NCBI RefSeq assembly: GCF_023499255.1
Contig: NZ_CP092183.1
Coordinates: forward strand, 7,436,501 to 7,500,500
DNA length: 64,000 nt
DNA from: Couchioplanes caeruleus
GTDB taxonomy: Bacteria > Actinomycetota > Actinomycetes > Mycobacteriales > Micromonosporaceae
Reading direction: 5' to 3'
Under the pieces are notes generated by a model, which was not told the DNA's origin, searched no databases, and was given only the letters and a program-made list of their open reading frames with translations. Shown here piece after piece: positions 29,888 through 38,375 of this stretch. A program made the translations under genes and the position numbers. How positions within the stretch are numbered: position 1 is the first letter of the stretch; the number at the start of each line of letters is the position of its first letter.

Positions 29888-31681
29888 GTGCGGGTTCTAC
29901 TGCTCGTGTCCGGGTTCAACGGCTTGAGCCAGCGCGTCTGGTGCGCCCTGCGGGAAGCCGGGCACGACGTCGGCGTCCTGCTGGCGACCGGCGCGCAGGA
30001 CATGATCGACGGCGTCCGCGCCGCGCAGCCCGAGCTGATCGTCTGCCCGTACCTGAAGGACCGCGTTCCGGCGCAGGTCTGGCAGCACTGGCGCACGGTG
30101 ATCCTGCACCCCGGCCCGGTCGGCGACCGCGGCCCGTCCTCGCTGGACTGGGCCATCGCCGAGTCCGCGCCGACGTGGGGGGTCACCGCACTGCAGGCGG
30201 TCGAGGAGATGGATGCGGGCCCGATCTGGGCCACCCGGACGTTCCCCATGCCGGCCGCGGCACCGCGCAAGTCCTCGCTCTACAACGGACCGGTGGCCGA
30301 CGCGGTGCTGGAGTGCGTCTTCGAGGTCGTCGCGAAGGCGGCCGACCCCGCGTTCCGGCCGGTGCCCGCGACCGAGCTGACGGTGGAGGTGCAGGGCGCC
30401 CGGCCGCGGCCGGTCATGACGCAGGCGGACCGCGCCTTCGACTGGTCCGCGCCGACCGATCAGATCCTGCGCAAGATCCGGGCCGCGGACGGCGCGCCGG
30501 GCGTACGCACCGAGCTGGCCGGGCTGGAGGTCTTCGCGTACGACGCGCACCCGGGACTGACCCGCGGCGGCCGCCCCGGCACCGTGCTGGGCCGCCGGCA
30601 GGGAGCCGTGCTGGTCGGCACCGGCGACGGCAGCGTGTGGCTGGGCCACCTGCGGGACGGCTCCGGCCCGGGCCACTTCAAGCTCCCCGCCACCACGCTG
30701 CTCGGCAAGCGGCTGCGCGGCGTGCCGCACTCCCCGCTGCCCGCGGGCGTCGAGCCGGAGGCGCCGTCGTACCGGCAGATCCGGTACCGGCGGGCCGGCT
30801 CGGTCGGCTGGCTGGCGTTCGACTTCTACAACGGCGCGATGTCCACCGGGCACTGCCACCGCCTGCTGGCCGCGCTGCGTCATGCGGCCGCGCAGGACAC
30901 CCGGGTGCTCGTGCTGCGCAGCGGCAGCGACGCCTTCAGCAACGGCATCCACCTCAACGCCGTCGAGGCGGCGGCCGACCCCGCCGGTGCGGCGTGGACG
31001 AACATCAAGGCGATCAACGAGGTGTGCCGGGAGATCATCACCTGTACCCGGCAGGTCGTCATCGCCGCATACGCGGGCAGCGCCGGAGCCGGCGGCGCGA
31101 TGCTCGGCCTCGGCGCCGACATCGTGGCGGCCCGTGACGGCGTGGTGCTGAACCCGTACTACGACATGGGCCTGTACGGCTCCGAGCTGCACACGTTCAC
31201 CCTGCCCCGGCGGGTCGGCGCGGACACCGCGCAGCGGCTCATCGACGACAAGCTGCCGGTCAGCGCGGCGCAGGCGCAGTCGCTCGGACTGGTCGACGAG
31301 GTCGGCCCGCGGCGTCCGGAGGCGTACGGCGAGTGGCTCACCGCGCTGGCGGGGCGGCACGCCGACGCCCGGACCGCCCGTCGCCTGCAGGCCGCGAAGG
31401 CCAAGCGGCTGGCCGCCGAGCGGGTGCCGCTGGACGTGTACGAGACCCGCGAGCTCGCCGAGATGAGCAGCGACATGTACGGCGACCGCTCCGGTTTCGC
31501 CGCGGCGCGGCACGCCTTCGTCACCAAGGCCCGGCCCACGCACACCCCCGCCCGGCTGCTGTTCAGCGCGGCATCGCCGAGCCAGGCGGCACGCCCGCGT
31601 CAGGCCACCCGGGCCCGCAACACCGGGCCCGCCGGCGACGCTCCGGCGCGCGTACGCCCGGCTGTGCCGCTCTCCGCCTGA
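29888..31681 (+). CDS. hypX: HypX/HoxX: hydrogenase maturation (CO-forming) protein
   Basis: A 597-residue two-domain protein. The N-terminal half (1-270) resembles methionyl-tRNA formyltransferase, with SGFNGLSQRVW, typical of HypX, and ILHPGPVGDRGPSSLDW as the formyl-THF site. The C-terminal half (290-530) is an enoyl-CoA hydratase/isomerase fold (FSNGIHLNAVE, GSAGAGGAMLGLGADIV). HypX turns formyl-tetrahydrofolate into CO for the Fe site of NiFe-hydrogenases under aerobic conditions. GTG 29888 follows a strong GGGGAGG. No hydrogenase gene lies nearby. The Ala/Pro/Arg-rich C-terminus looks disordered. The CO function is inferred from the family. Confidence 0.88.
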   Translation: MRVLLLVSGFNGLSQRVWCALREAGHDVGVLLATGAQDMIDGVRAAQPELIVCPYLKDRVPAQVWQHWRTVILHPGPVGDRGPSSLDWAIAESAPTWGVTALQAVEEMDAGPIWATRTFPMPAAAPRKSSLYNGPVADAVLECVFEVVAKAADPAFRPVPATELTVEVQGARPRPVMTQADRAFDWSAPTDQILRKIRAADGAPGVRTELAGLEVFAYDAHPGLTRGGRPGTVLGRRQGAVLVGTGDGSVWLGHLRDGSGPGHFKLPATTLLGKRLRGVPHSPLPAGVEPEAPSYRQIRYRRAGSVGWLAFDFYNGAMSTGHCHRLLAALRHAAAQDTRVLVLRSGSDAFSNGIHLNAVEAAADPAGAAWTNIKAINEVCREIITCTRQVVIAAYAGSAGAGGAMLGLGADIVAARDGVVLNPYYDMGLYGSELHTFTLPRRVGADTAQRLIDDKLPVSAAQAQSLGLVDEVGPRRPEAYGEWLTALAGRHADARTARRLQAAKAKRLAAERVPLDVYETRELAEMSSDMYGDRSGFAAARHAFVTKARPTHTPARLLFSAASPSQAARPRQATRARNTGPAGDAPARVRPAVPLSA

Positions 31682-31695
31682 CCGTCCACACCGGA

Positions 31696-31727
31696 CGCCG
31701 GGTACGACGGATCCGTCGTGCCCGGCG
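31696..31727. terminator. Palindromic hairpin between hypX and cslA
   Basis: A 32-bp near-perfect palindrome (16-bp arms, one mismatch) lies 15 bases after the hypX stop and 37 bases before cslA. It probably ends the hypX transcript; no T-run. Confidence 0.55.
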
Positions 31728-31764
31728 CCCGTTGCCATGCCCGGGTCCGATGTGAGAGGACGCC

Positions 31765-33600
31765 ATGCGCGACCCTGCCCACCCTTCCACCGAGATCCCC
31801 GCGCCGAGAACCCCCGCCGATCAGGCGCTCTCGCGGGCCCTCACCGCCCCGACCGTGTTGTTGCCCGGCAGGTACGAGTACAGCGGCTACAGCGTGCTGG
31901 CCGGCCCCGCCGAGCTGCCGGACGGCGACGCCCCGCAGCGGGTACGGATGCGCCCGCTCGCCCGCCGCCGCCCGGTGCTGACCGTGCTGATCACCCTGTT
32001 CGCGTTCGCCTTCGAGAGCACGTTCTTCGGCTGGCTGCTGTCGTCGCTGCAGGTGCCCGACCCCGGCCTGTACGTGTGGCTGTACGCCGCCACGATGTTC
32101 ATGATCGTGGCGACCGCGCTGATCGAGCTCTTCCGGCTCGTCAACGTGGTGACCCTGTGCCTGGCGACGCTGTGGGCCCGCGACCCGGTGCCGATGGTCC
32201 CGGACGCCCGCCTGCGCGTGGCCTTCCTGACCACGATCGTGCCCGGCAAGGAACCGGTCGAGATGGTCGAGCGGACCCTGCGCGCGGCGAAGGCGATCCG
32301 GCACTCCGGGCCGTACGACGTGTGGCTGCTGGACGAGGGCGACGACGACGACGTGGAAGCCATGTGCGCGCGGATCGGCGTGAAGCACTTCAGCCGTAAG
32401 GGCGTCGAGCGCTACAACACCGAGGCCGGCGCGTACAAGGCGAAGACCAAGCACGGCAACTACAACTCCTGGGTGGACGCGCACGGCGACGGCTACGACG
32501 TCTTCGTGTCGGTGGATCCGGACCACGTGCCGATGCCGAACTTCTGCGAGCGGCTGCTCGGCTACTTCCGCGACCCCGACGTGGCGTTCGTCGTCGGCCC
32601 GCAGATCTACGGCAACTACGACAACGTCGTCACGCGCTGGGCGGAGTCGCAGCAGTACCTGTTCCACTCGTTGCTGCAGCGCGCCGGCAACCGCCTCGGC
32701 ATCTCGATGCTGGTCGGCACCAACAACGCCGTACGCATCTCCGCGCTGCGCAGCGTCGGCGGCCTGCAGGACTCGATCACCGAGGACATGGCCACCAGCC
32801 TCGCCGTACACAGTGGACGAAATGCGGCGACGGGCAAGCGGTGGCGGTCGGTCTACACGCCGGACGTGCTGGCGGTGGGCGAAGGGCCGTCGTCCTGGAC
32901 CGACTACTTCAGCCAGCAGCACCGGTGGTCCCGCGGCACCGACGAGGTCGTCGTGCGCTCGTTCGCCCGGTTCGCGTGGCGGCTCGGGTTCCGTCGCGGG
33001 CTGCACTACGCGCTGCTGATGTCGTACTACCCGCTGACCGCGCTGGCCTGGCTGCTCGGCGCCGTGAACGCGATCTGCTACCTCGTGCTCGGCGCCAAGG
33101 GCGTGCAGGTGCCGGCCGAGGTCTGGCTGATGCTGTACGTCGACGCCGCCCTGTTCCAGATCGGGCTGTACCTGTGGAACCGGCGGCACAACACCAGCCC
33201 GCACGAGGAGGCCGGGTCGTCCGGGCTCGCCGGCATGGTGATGTCGACGCTGTCCACGCCGATCTACGTGTCCTCGTTCATCGGGGCGGTGTTGCGCCGC
33301 AAGGCCGGCTTCGTGGTCACGCCGAAGGGCGACTCGGCCAGCCCGGACCGGCTGCTCACCTTCCAGCAGAGCCTGCGCTGGGCCGCCTTCTACGTCGCGC
33401 TGCTGATCGCCGCGCCGATCGGCGGGCACGTCGACGGCGCGATGTGGCTGTGGCCCGGCCTCAACCTGATCGTCTGTCTCGCGCCGCCGGCCATCTGGGC
33501 CGGTCAGGAGTACCGGCGCCGCAGAACCGCCCGGCGGACCCCTCCGCCGGAACCCCCGCAGCAGAAGGAGACCGAAACACCAGTGGAGACGTACGCATGA
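31765..33600 (+). CDS. cslA: CslA: cellulose synthase-like glycosyltransferase family 2
   Basis: A 611-residue membrane glycosyltransferase. Two N-terminal membrane helices (about 70-130) precede the GT2 domain with the processive-enzyme residues D190 (LLDEG), D251-x-D253 (DPD), the TED motif (339-341) and QQHRW (384-388). About four more helices follow, with a Pro/Thr-rich cytoplasmic tail. It is the CslA type of streptomycetes, which makes a beta-linked glycan at hyphal tips. Its stop overlaps the glxA start (ATGA), and the GH6 gene follows, the classical cslA-glxA-cslZ operon. AGAGGA lies just upstream of the ATG. Confidence 0.93.
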   Translation: MRDPAHPSTEIPAPRTPADQALSRALTAPTVLLPGRYEYSGYSVLAGPAELPDGDAPQRVRMRPLARRRPVLTVLITLFAFAFESTFFGWLLSSLQVPDPGLYVWLYAATMFMIVATALIELFRLVNVVTLCLATLWARDPVPMVPDARLRVAFLTTIVPGKEPVEMVERTLRAAKAIRHSGPYDVWLLDEGDDDDVEAMCARIGVKHFSRKGVERYNTEAGAYKAKTKHGNYNSWVDAHGDGYDVFVSVDPDHVPMPNFCERLLGYFRDPDVAFVVGPQIYGNYDNVVTRWAESQQYLFHSLLQRAGNRLGISMLVGTNNAVRISALRSVGGLQDSITEDMATSLAVHSGRNAATGKRWRSVYTPDVLAVGEGPSSWTDYFSQQHRWSRGTDEVVVRSFARFAWRLGFRRGLHYALLMSYYPLTALAWLLGAVNAICYLVLGAKGVQVPAEVWLMLYVDAALFQIGLYLWNRRHNTSPHEEAGSSGLAGMVMSTLSTPIYVSSFIGAVLRRKAGFVVTPKGDSASPDRLLTFQQSLRWAAFYVALLIAAPIGGHVDGAMWLWPGLNLIVCLAPPAIWAGQEYRRRRTARRTPPPEPPQQKETETPVETYA

Positions 33601-35546
33601 AGCCCCGTCCCCGCACCTCCACGACCCGCCGCCTGTTCAGCGCCGGCATCGGCCTGGTCGTGCTCAGCGTGCTCGTGTTCGTGAACCGGCCGATGGTCGC
33701 GTTCGGCGCGGACGCCCTGCACGACTTCAGCATCAACCGGGAGTCGTACAAACAGAAGTACGGCCACTGGTCACGCCTGCCCGTGCCGCACGGCTTCCGG
33801 GTCAACGCGATCCACGCGGCGCTGCTGAACACCGGCAAAGTGCTCATCGTCGCGGGCAGCGGCAACAACCGGGACAACTTCGAGGCGGGCACCTTCCGCA
33901 CCGTCCTGTACGACCCGGCGAAGGATTCGTTCTCCGAGGTGCCCACGCCGACGGACGTGTTCTGCGCCGGGCACACGTTCCTGCCCAACGGCAACCTGCT
34001 GATCGCCGGCGGCACGAAGTCGTACGAAGTGCTCGAGAAGAACATCACCCACGCGGCCGGCGTCATGAAGATCAAGAACGAGTCGGCGACCGGCGGCCCG
34101 CGCGTCTTCCCGAAGGGCACGACGCTGCTGTCGGCCGACGGGACCGCGTACCGGACCAGGGACGACCTGACCGTGCCGGCCGCCACGACGATGCAGCACG
34201 GCGACCAGGTGATGACCCACGCCGGCGCGGCCGAGGTCTGGGTGGACGCCGTCGCCGAGGGCGACGGGCCGATCGTCGACCACCCCGCGCAGTACACCGT
34301 TTCCGGGCTGACGGGGGCGGACAAGCGGAACATCTACGGGCTCGCCGACAAGATCACCCGGGAGAAGCAGGAGTACGGCGGGGACAAGACGTCCTACGAG
34401 TTCGACCCACGGACCGAGCGCTACGTGCGTACCGGCGACATGGTGAAGCACCGGTGGTACCCGACGCTCGCCGAGATGCCCGGCGGCGACGTGCTCGCCG
34501 TCTCCGGCCTCGACGAGTTCGGCCGGATGCTGCCCGGGCACAACGAGCGCTACCTCAAGGACCAGCGGCGCTGGGTGGACGCCCCGGAGCTCAAGCGGGT
34601 CTTCCCGACGTACCCGGCGCTGCACCTGATGAAGGACGGCAAGCTGTTCTTCTCCGGCTCGAACGCCGGCTACGGCTCGGACACCGAGGGCCGTACACCC
34701 GGCCTGTGGAACCTGAAGAACAACACGTTCAAGGAGGTTCCCGGGCTGAAGGACCCGCGGATGACCGAGACCAGCTCGTCGGTGCTGCTGCCGCCGGCCC
34801 AGGACCAGAAGGTGATGATCTTCGGCGGCGGCGAGGTCGGCGAGTCGGCCGTGTCCACCGCCCGGACCGCGATCGCGGACCTCGACCAGCCCACGCCGGT
34901 CTACGAGCCGGGGCCGGACCTGCCGCACCCGGCCCGGTACCTGAGCACCGTGATCCTGCCCGACGACACCGTCTTCACCACCGGCGGCTCGTCCGGGTAC
35001 CGCGGCGGGCGCTACGGGAACAAGACGCGCAGCGACCTGTTCAACGCGCAGATCTACCGTCCCGGCACCGGGAAGTTCGAGACCGCGGCGGAGTCCTCGG
35101 TCGGCCGCAACTACCACTCCGAGGCGTTGCTGCTGCCAGACGGCCGGGTCATCACCATGGGCTCCGACCCGCTGTACGACCCCAGCGGCCGCAACCCGGG
35201 CACGTTCGAGCAGCGGATCGAGGTGTACTCACCGCCGTACCTGTTCAAGGGCGACCGTCCGGTGATCGGCGGCGCGCCGGAGGCGGTGCAGCGCGGCACC
35301 ACGTTCGCGGTGGCGACGCCGGACGCCGGCCGGGTCCGTACGGCCCGCCTGGTCCGGCCCAGCGCGGTCACCCACGTGACGGACCTGGACCAGCGGTCGG
35401 TGGCGCTGGACATCACCCCGGCGACCGGCGGGCTGGCGCTCAGCGTGCCCAAGGCGAGGGGTCTGGTGCCGTCCGGCTGGTACATGCTGTTCCTCACCGA
35501 TGCCGAGGGTGTGCCGTCGGTGGGCCGCTGGATCCGGGTGCGCTGA
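33597..35546 (+). CDS. glxA: GlxA: copper radical oxidase (galactose-oxidase-like)
   Basis: A 649-residue protein with an N-terminal membrane anchor or signal (residues 15-38), a kelch-type beta-propeller and a C-terminal Ig-like domain. Cys123 in DVFCAGHTF is placed to form the Tyr-Cys cofactor, with its Tyr partner further on. HRWYPTLAEM carries a Trp/Tyr pair, RNYHSEALLLPDGR supplies a Tyr-His copper pair and VTHVTD the last His. GlxA oxidises the glycan made by CslA and is copper-dependent in Streptomyces. The ATG overlaps the cslA stop by four bases, so the two are translationally coupled. Confidence 0.93.
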   Translation: MKPRPRTSTTRRLFSAGIGLVVLSVLVFVNRPMVAFGADALHDFSINRESYKQKYGHWSRLPVPHGFRVNAIHAALLNTGKVLIVAGSGNNRDNFEAGTFRTVLYDPAKDSFSEVPTPTDVFCAGHTFLPNGNLLIAGGTKSYEVLEKNITHAAGVMKIKNESATGGPRVFPKGTTLLSADGTAYRTRDDLTVPAATTMQHGDQVMTHAGAAEVWVDAVAEGDGPIVDHPAQYTVSGLTGADKRNIYGLADKITREKQEYGGDKTSYEFDPRTERYVRTGDMVKHRWYPTLAEMPGGDVLAVSGLDEFGRMLPGHNERYLKDQRRWVDAPELKRVFPTYPALHLMKDGKLFFSGSNAGYGSDTEGRTPGLWNLKNNTFKEVPGLKDPRMTETSSSVLLPPAQDQKVMIFGGGEVGESAVSTARTAIADLDQPTPVYEPGPDLPHPARYLSTVILPDDTVFTTGGSSGYRGGRYGNKTRSDLFNAQIYRPGTGKFETAAESSVGRNYHSEALLLPDGRVITMGSDPLYDPSGRNPGTFEQRIEVYSPPYLFKGDRPVIGGAPEAVQRGTTFAVATPDAGRVRTARLVRPSAVTHVTDLDQRSVALDITPATGGLALSVPKARGLVPSGWYMLFLTDAEGVPSVGRWIRVR

Positions 35547-36607
35547 TGTCCCGGCACGCCCTGCCGGCGGGCCGCCGGTGGCCGCTGGCAGCCGCCTGCA
35601 CGGCGCTCGTCGTGGTCCTCGCCGCCATCGTGGTGCTCTCGATGCGCGGCGAGGACTCGCCGGTGGTGGGCGGCCCGGCCGCGGTGCGGGCCAGCGTGCC
35701 CGCCCCGGCGCGGGCCGGGCACCTACCCGGCCGGGAGCTCTACGTGGACCCGAACGGGGCCGCCGCGGAGCAGGTCCGGGAGTGGGAGGCGGCCGGCCGC
35801 ACGGCCGACGCGGCGGTGATCCGGCGGATCGCCGACCGGCCCGCCGCCACCTGGTTCGCCGACGCCGAACCCGGCTACGCCCAGCGGGCCCGGCAGCTGG
35901 TCACGGCCGCCGCCGCGGCCGGCCGGCTGCCGGTGCTGACGCTCTACAACATCCCCGGCCGCGACTGCTCCGGCCAGTCGGCGGGCGGCGCCGCCGACGC
36001 GGCGGCCTACCGCGACTGGGTACGCGCGATAGCGGCCGCGCTGGAGGGCAACGAGGCCCTGGTCGTGCTGGAACCGGACGCCATACCGCAGGCCGTGCAG
36101 GGCTGCCTCGACGAGGACGACACCCATGAGCGCTACGCGCTGCTGGCCGAGGCGGTCGGCGCGCTGCGGGCGGTCCCCGGCGTGCACGTGTACCTGGACG
36201 CGGGGAACCCGACGTGGATCACCGACACCGGCCGGCTCGTCGCGGCGCTGCGGAAGGCGGGGATCGCGCGGGCGTCCGGCTTCTCGCTGAACGTGGCGAA
36301 CTTCGAGACGACGGCGGACAACGTCGCGTACGGGCTGCGGCTGTCCGCGCTGCTGGGCGGCGCCCACTTCGTCGTGGACACCAGCCGCAACGGCAACGGG
36401 CCGGCTCAGAAGGGCGCCGGTGACCGGCACTGGTGCAATCCCGCCGGCCGGTCCCTCGGCGACCCGCCGACCACCCGGACCGGGGTCGCGGTCGTCGACG
36501 CGTACCTGTGGGTGAAACGGCCGGGCGAGTCCGACGGCGCGTGCGGGAACGGCGCTCCCGCAGCCGGCCGATGGTGGCCCGACTACGCCCTCGAACTCGC
36601 CCGGTGA
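35546..36607 (+). CDS. cslZ: Glycoside hydrolase family 6 (CslZ-type endoglucanase)
   Basis: A 353-residue protein with one N-terminal membrane helix (13-32) and a GH6 catalytic domain. Motifs are YNIPGRDCSG (Asp140), VVLEPDAIPQ (general acid Asp178) and LWVKRPGESDG near the C-terminus, the GH6 base/sugar-binding region. It cleaves beta-1,4-glucan by inversion. Its start overlaps the glxA stop by one base (TGATG), completing the cslA-glxA-cslZ operon. In this setting it probably trims or opens the wall-associated glycan at the tip. The membrane anchor suggests it stays cell-bound. Confidence 0.92.
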   Translation: MSRHALPAGRRWPLAAACTALVVVLAAIVVLSMRGEDSPVVGGPAAVRASVPAPARAGHLPGRELYVDPNGAAAEQVREWEAAGRTADAAVIRRIADRPAATWFADAEPGYAQRARQLVTAAAAAGRLPVLTLYNIPGRDCSGQSAGGAADAAAYRDWVRAIAAALEGNEALVVLEPDAIPQAVQGCLDEDDTHERYALLAEAVGALRAVPGVHVYLDAGNPTWITDTGRLVAALRKAGIARASGFSLNVANFETTADNVAYGLRLSALLGGAHFVVDTSRNGNGPAQKGAGDRHWCNPAGRSLGDPPTTRTGVAVVDAYLWVKRPGESDGACGNGAPAAGRWWPDYALELAR

Positions 36608-36622
36608 GACCGGATCCGCGGA

Positions 36623-38197
36623 TCAGTCCAGGCCGTGCACCGACGGCACCTCGAGGGTACGGGCGCCCGGCGTGCCACCCAGGTGGATCTCCCGGAGGGC
36701 GGTGTTGTTCGACGTGCTCAGCTCGGTGAGCTTGTTCGACGGGTTGGCCTTGACCTCGATGTAGTAGGTGCCGTTCGGCAGGTCGGTGACCTCGAAGGAC
36801 TGGCCCGGCCGGTCCTGCGTGTACGTGTCACCGTTGCCGATGTCGAGCACCTCGCGCACCGCGACGGCGGTGTTCTGCCCGCAGGAGCTGGAGAGGTCGG
36901 TGTTGCCCGGGCGCCACTTGGCGTTCGGGATCGTGTAGTCGACGGAGTCCGTGTTGGCCAGGCAGAAGGCCTCCTTGCCGCTGCGCACGGCGAGCTTCTT
37001 GTCGGCACCGAGCAGGTTGTACTGCGCGAAGTCGGTGAAGTGCCAGTGCCGGTGCCCCTCGCGGGCGTCCCACTCCATCGTGCCGGCCGCGACCGAGCCG
37101 ACCTCCTTGCCCTTGGCGTCGAAGAAGTACTGGTACGCGTCCATCAGCTCGGTGCCCGTCCGGCGGAAGCCGTCGACCAGCAGCGGCGAGGTGCCGGCGT
37201 TCCACACGGTGGCGCCGAAGTTGACGAACGTCTTGCCGTCCTCCTCCGACATCGAGATGCCCCAGGCGGGCAGCGAGCGCAGGTCGGGGCGCGGGCCCGA
37301 GGCGAGGCTGGAGAGCTTCATCGCACGCGGGGCCTTCGCCGGCGGCCGGAACGCCGGGTCGTACGCCGCCACCTGCAGCGCCGTGTTGCCCTGACCGGCG
37401 TGCTCGCCGTGCTCGGCAGCGGCCACCTTGGCGGAGGTGTCGTCGCCGGCCTTCGCCGCCTGGACGCGCGCCTTCGCCGTCTCGATGCCCCTCTCGTCCT
37501 CGCGGACGGTCTCCACCGTGAGGTTGATCTTCGCGGTGGCCTGGTCCGCCGGGATCTTGAAGTAGTCCCGGTACTTCTGGTTCAGGCTGACCGTCGCGGT
37601 GTACGTGCCCGCGGCGAGGTCGAAGTTCTCCTTGTCCGGCATGCTGGCGATCCCGGCGTTCCACCCGGCCTGGATGCCCCACACCGCGCCCAGGTTGAAC
37701 GGGTTGTACCCGTTGCAGCCCTGCGGGTACGGCGTGTCAGCGGGGGCGTCGCGCCGGGTCCGCGTGGAGCTGTAGTCGTTCGGGCAGAAGTCGGTCTGGT
37801 AGTTCGCCACCTCGGCGCCCGACGCGTCCTTGATGGTGACCGTGGTGAAGTCCTTGAGCCCGTTCCAGTCGGTGACCATCCCGGCCGGCAGGGCCACGGC
37901 CTTGCGCTTGCCGTTCTTCACGACGTACTGCTGGGCCACGATGGGGTCCGCGTACGACTTGCGGGTCGCCCGGACCTCGAACGGGTCCTTGCCCGCGATG
38001 ACGTTCACGCCGAGGTCCAGATACAGGTACACCTCGTCGCCGTACACGTAGCGCTCCGCCGTCACGTTCGGCGTGGCCAGTGAGAAGGCCAGCGGCGGGG
38101 CGTCGGCTGCCGCGCTGGCGATGCCCACCCCGGCGCCGGCGAGGGCGACGGCGGCGGTCACGGCACCGGCCGTGAGCAGTCGGGTCCTGCTTGTCAT
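36623..38197 (-). CDS. Lysyl-oxidase-family copper enzyme, secreted
   Basis: A 524-residue protein with a typical Sec signal peptide (residues 1-29, ending ASA). The C-terminal ~230 residues form a bacterial lysyl oxidase domain, with the copper motif GHRHWHFTDF (His382, His384, His386) followed by a conserved Tyr (QYNLL) and DIGNGDTY. The N-terminal half (30-230) is a beta-rich domain with Cys pairs, unknown family. It should oxidise primary amines to aldehydes outside the cell. It ends 15 bases from the convergent GH6 stop, next to another copper oxidase, GlxA. GGGGAGG precedes the ATG. Confidence 0.87.
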   Translation of the reverse strand: MTSRTRLLTAGAVTAAVALAGAGVGIASAAADAPPLAFSLATPNVTAERYVYGDEVYLYLDLGVNVIAGKDPFEVRATRKSYADPIVAQQYVVKNGKRKAVALPAGMVTDWNGLKDFTTVTIKDASGAEVANYQTDFCPNDYSSTRTRRDAPADTPYPQGCNGYNPFNLGAVWGIQAGWNAGIASMPDKENFDLAAGTYTATVSLNQKYRDYFKIPADQATAKINLTVETVREDERGIETAKARVQAAKAGDDTSAKVAAAEHGEHAGQGNTALQVAAYDPAFRPPAKAPRAMKLSSLASGPRPDLRSLPAWGISMSEEDGKTFVNFGATVWNAGTSPLLVDGFRRTGTELMDAYQYFFDAKGKEVGSVAAGTMEWDAREGHRHWHFTDFAQYNLLGADKKLAVRSGKEAFCLANTDSVDYTIPNAKWRPGNTDLSSSCGQNTAVAVREVLDIGNGDTYTQDRPGQSFEVTDLPNGTYYIEVKANPSNKLTELSTSNNTALREIHLGGTPGARTLEVPSVHGLD

Positions 38198-38375
38198 GCT
38201 TTTTCCTCCCCAGAGGTTTTGTGGCGCTCAGGTAAACCGGAAAGGTGTGAAGCAGACGTAAGGCGCTATGAGACTTGCCTCAAATCAACCAGCCGGGGCA
38301 TGGCACCGATACGATCGCGGGGAGTCGGGACAGCGCCGTCCTCCGCACGTTGTGAACTTGCAAAGGAGCGACCCG

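Noticed and set aside
36613..36624. GATCCGCGGATC palindrome between the GH6 and lysyl oxidase genes as an operator
   Set aside because: It lies at the 3' ends of two convergent genes and overlaps a stop codon; a weak terminator element or chance is more likely.
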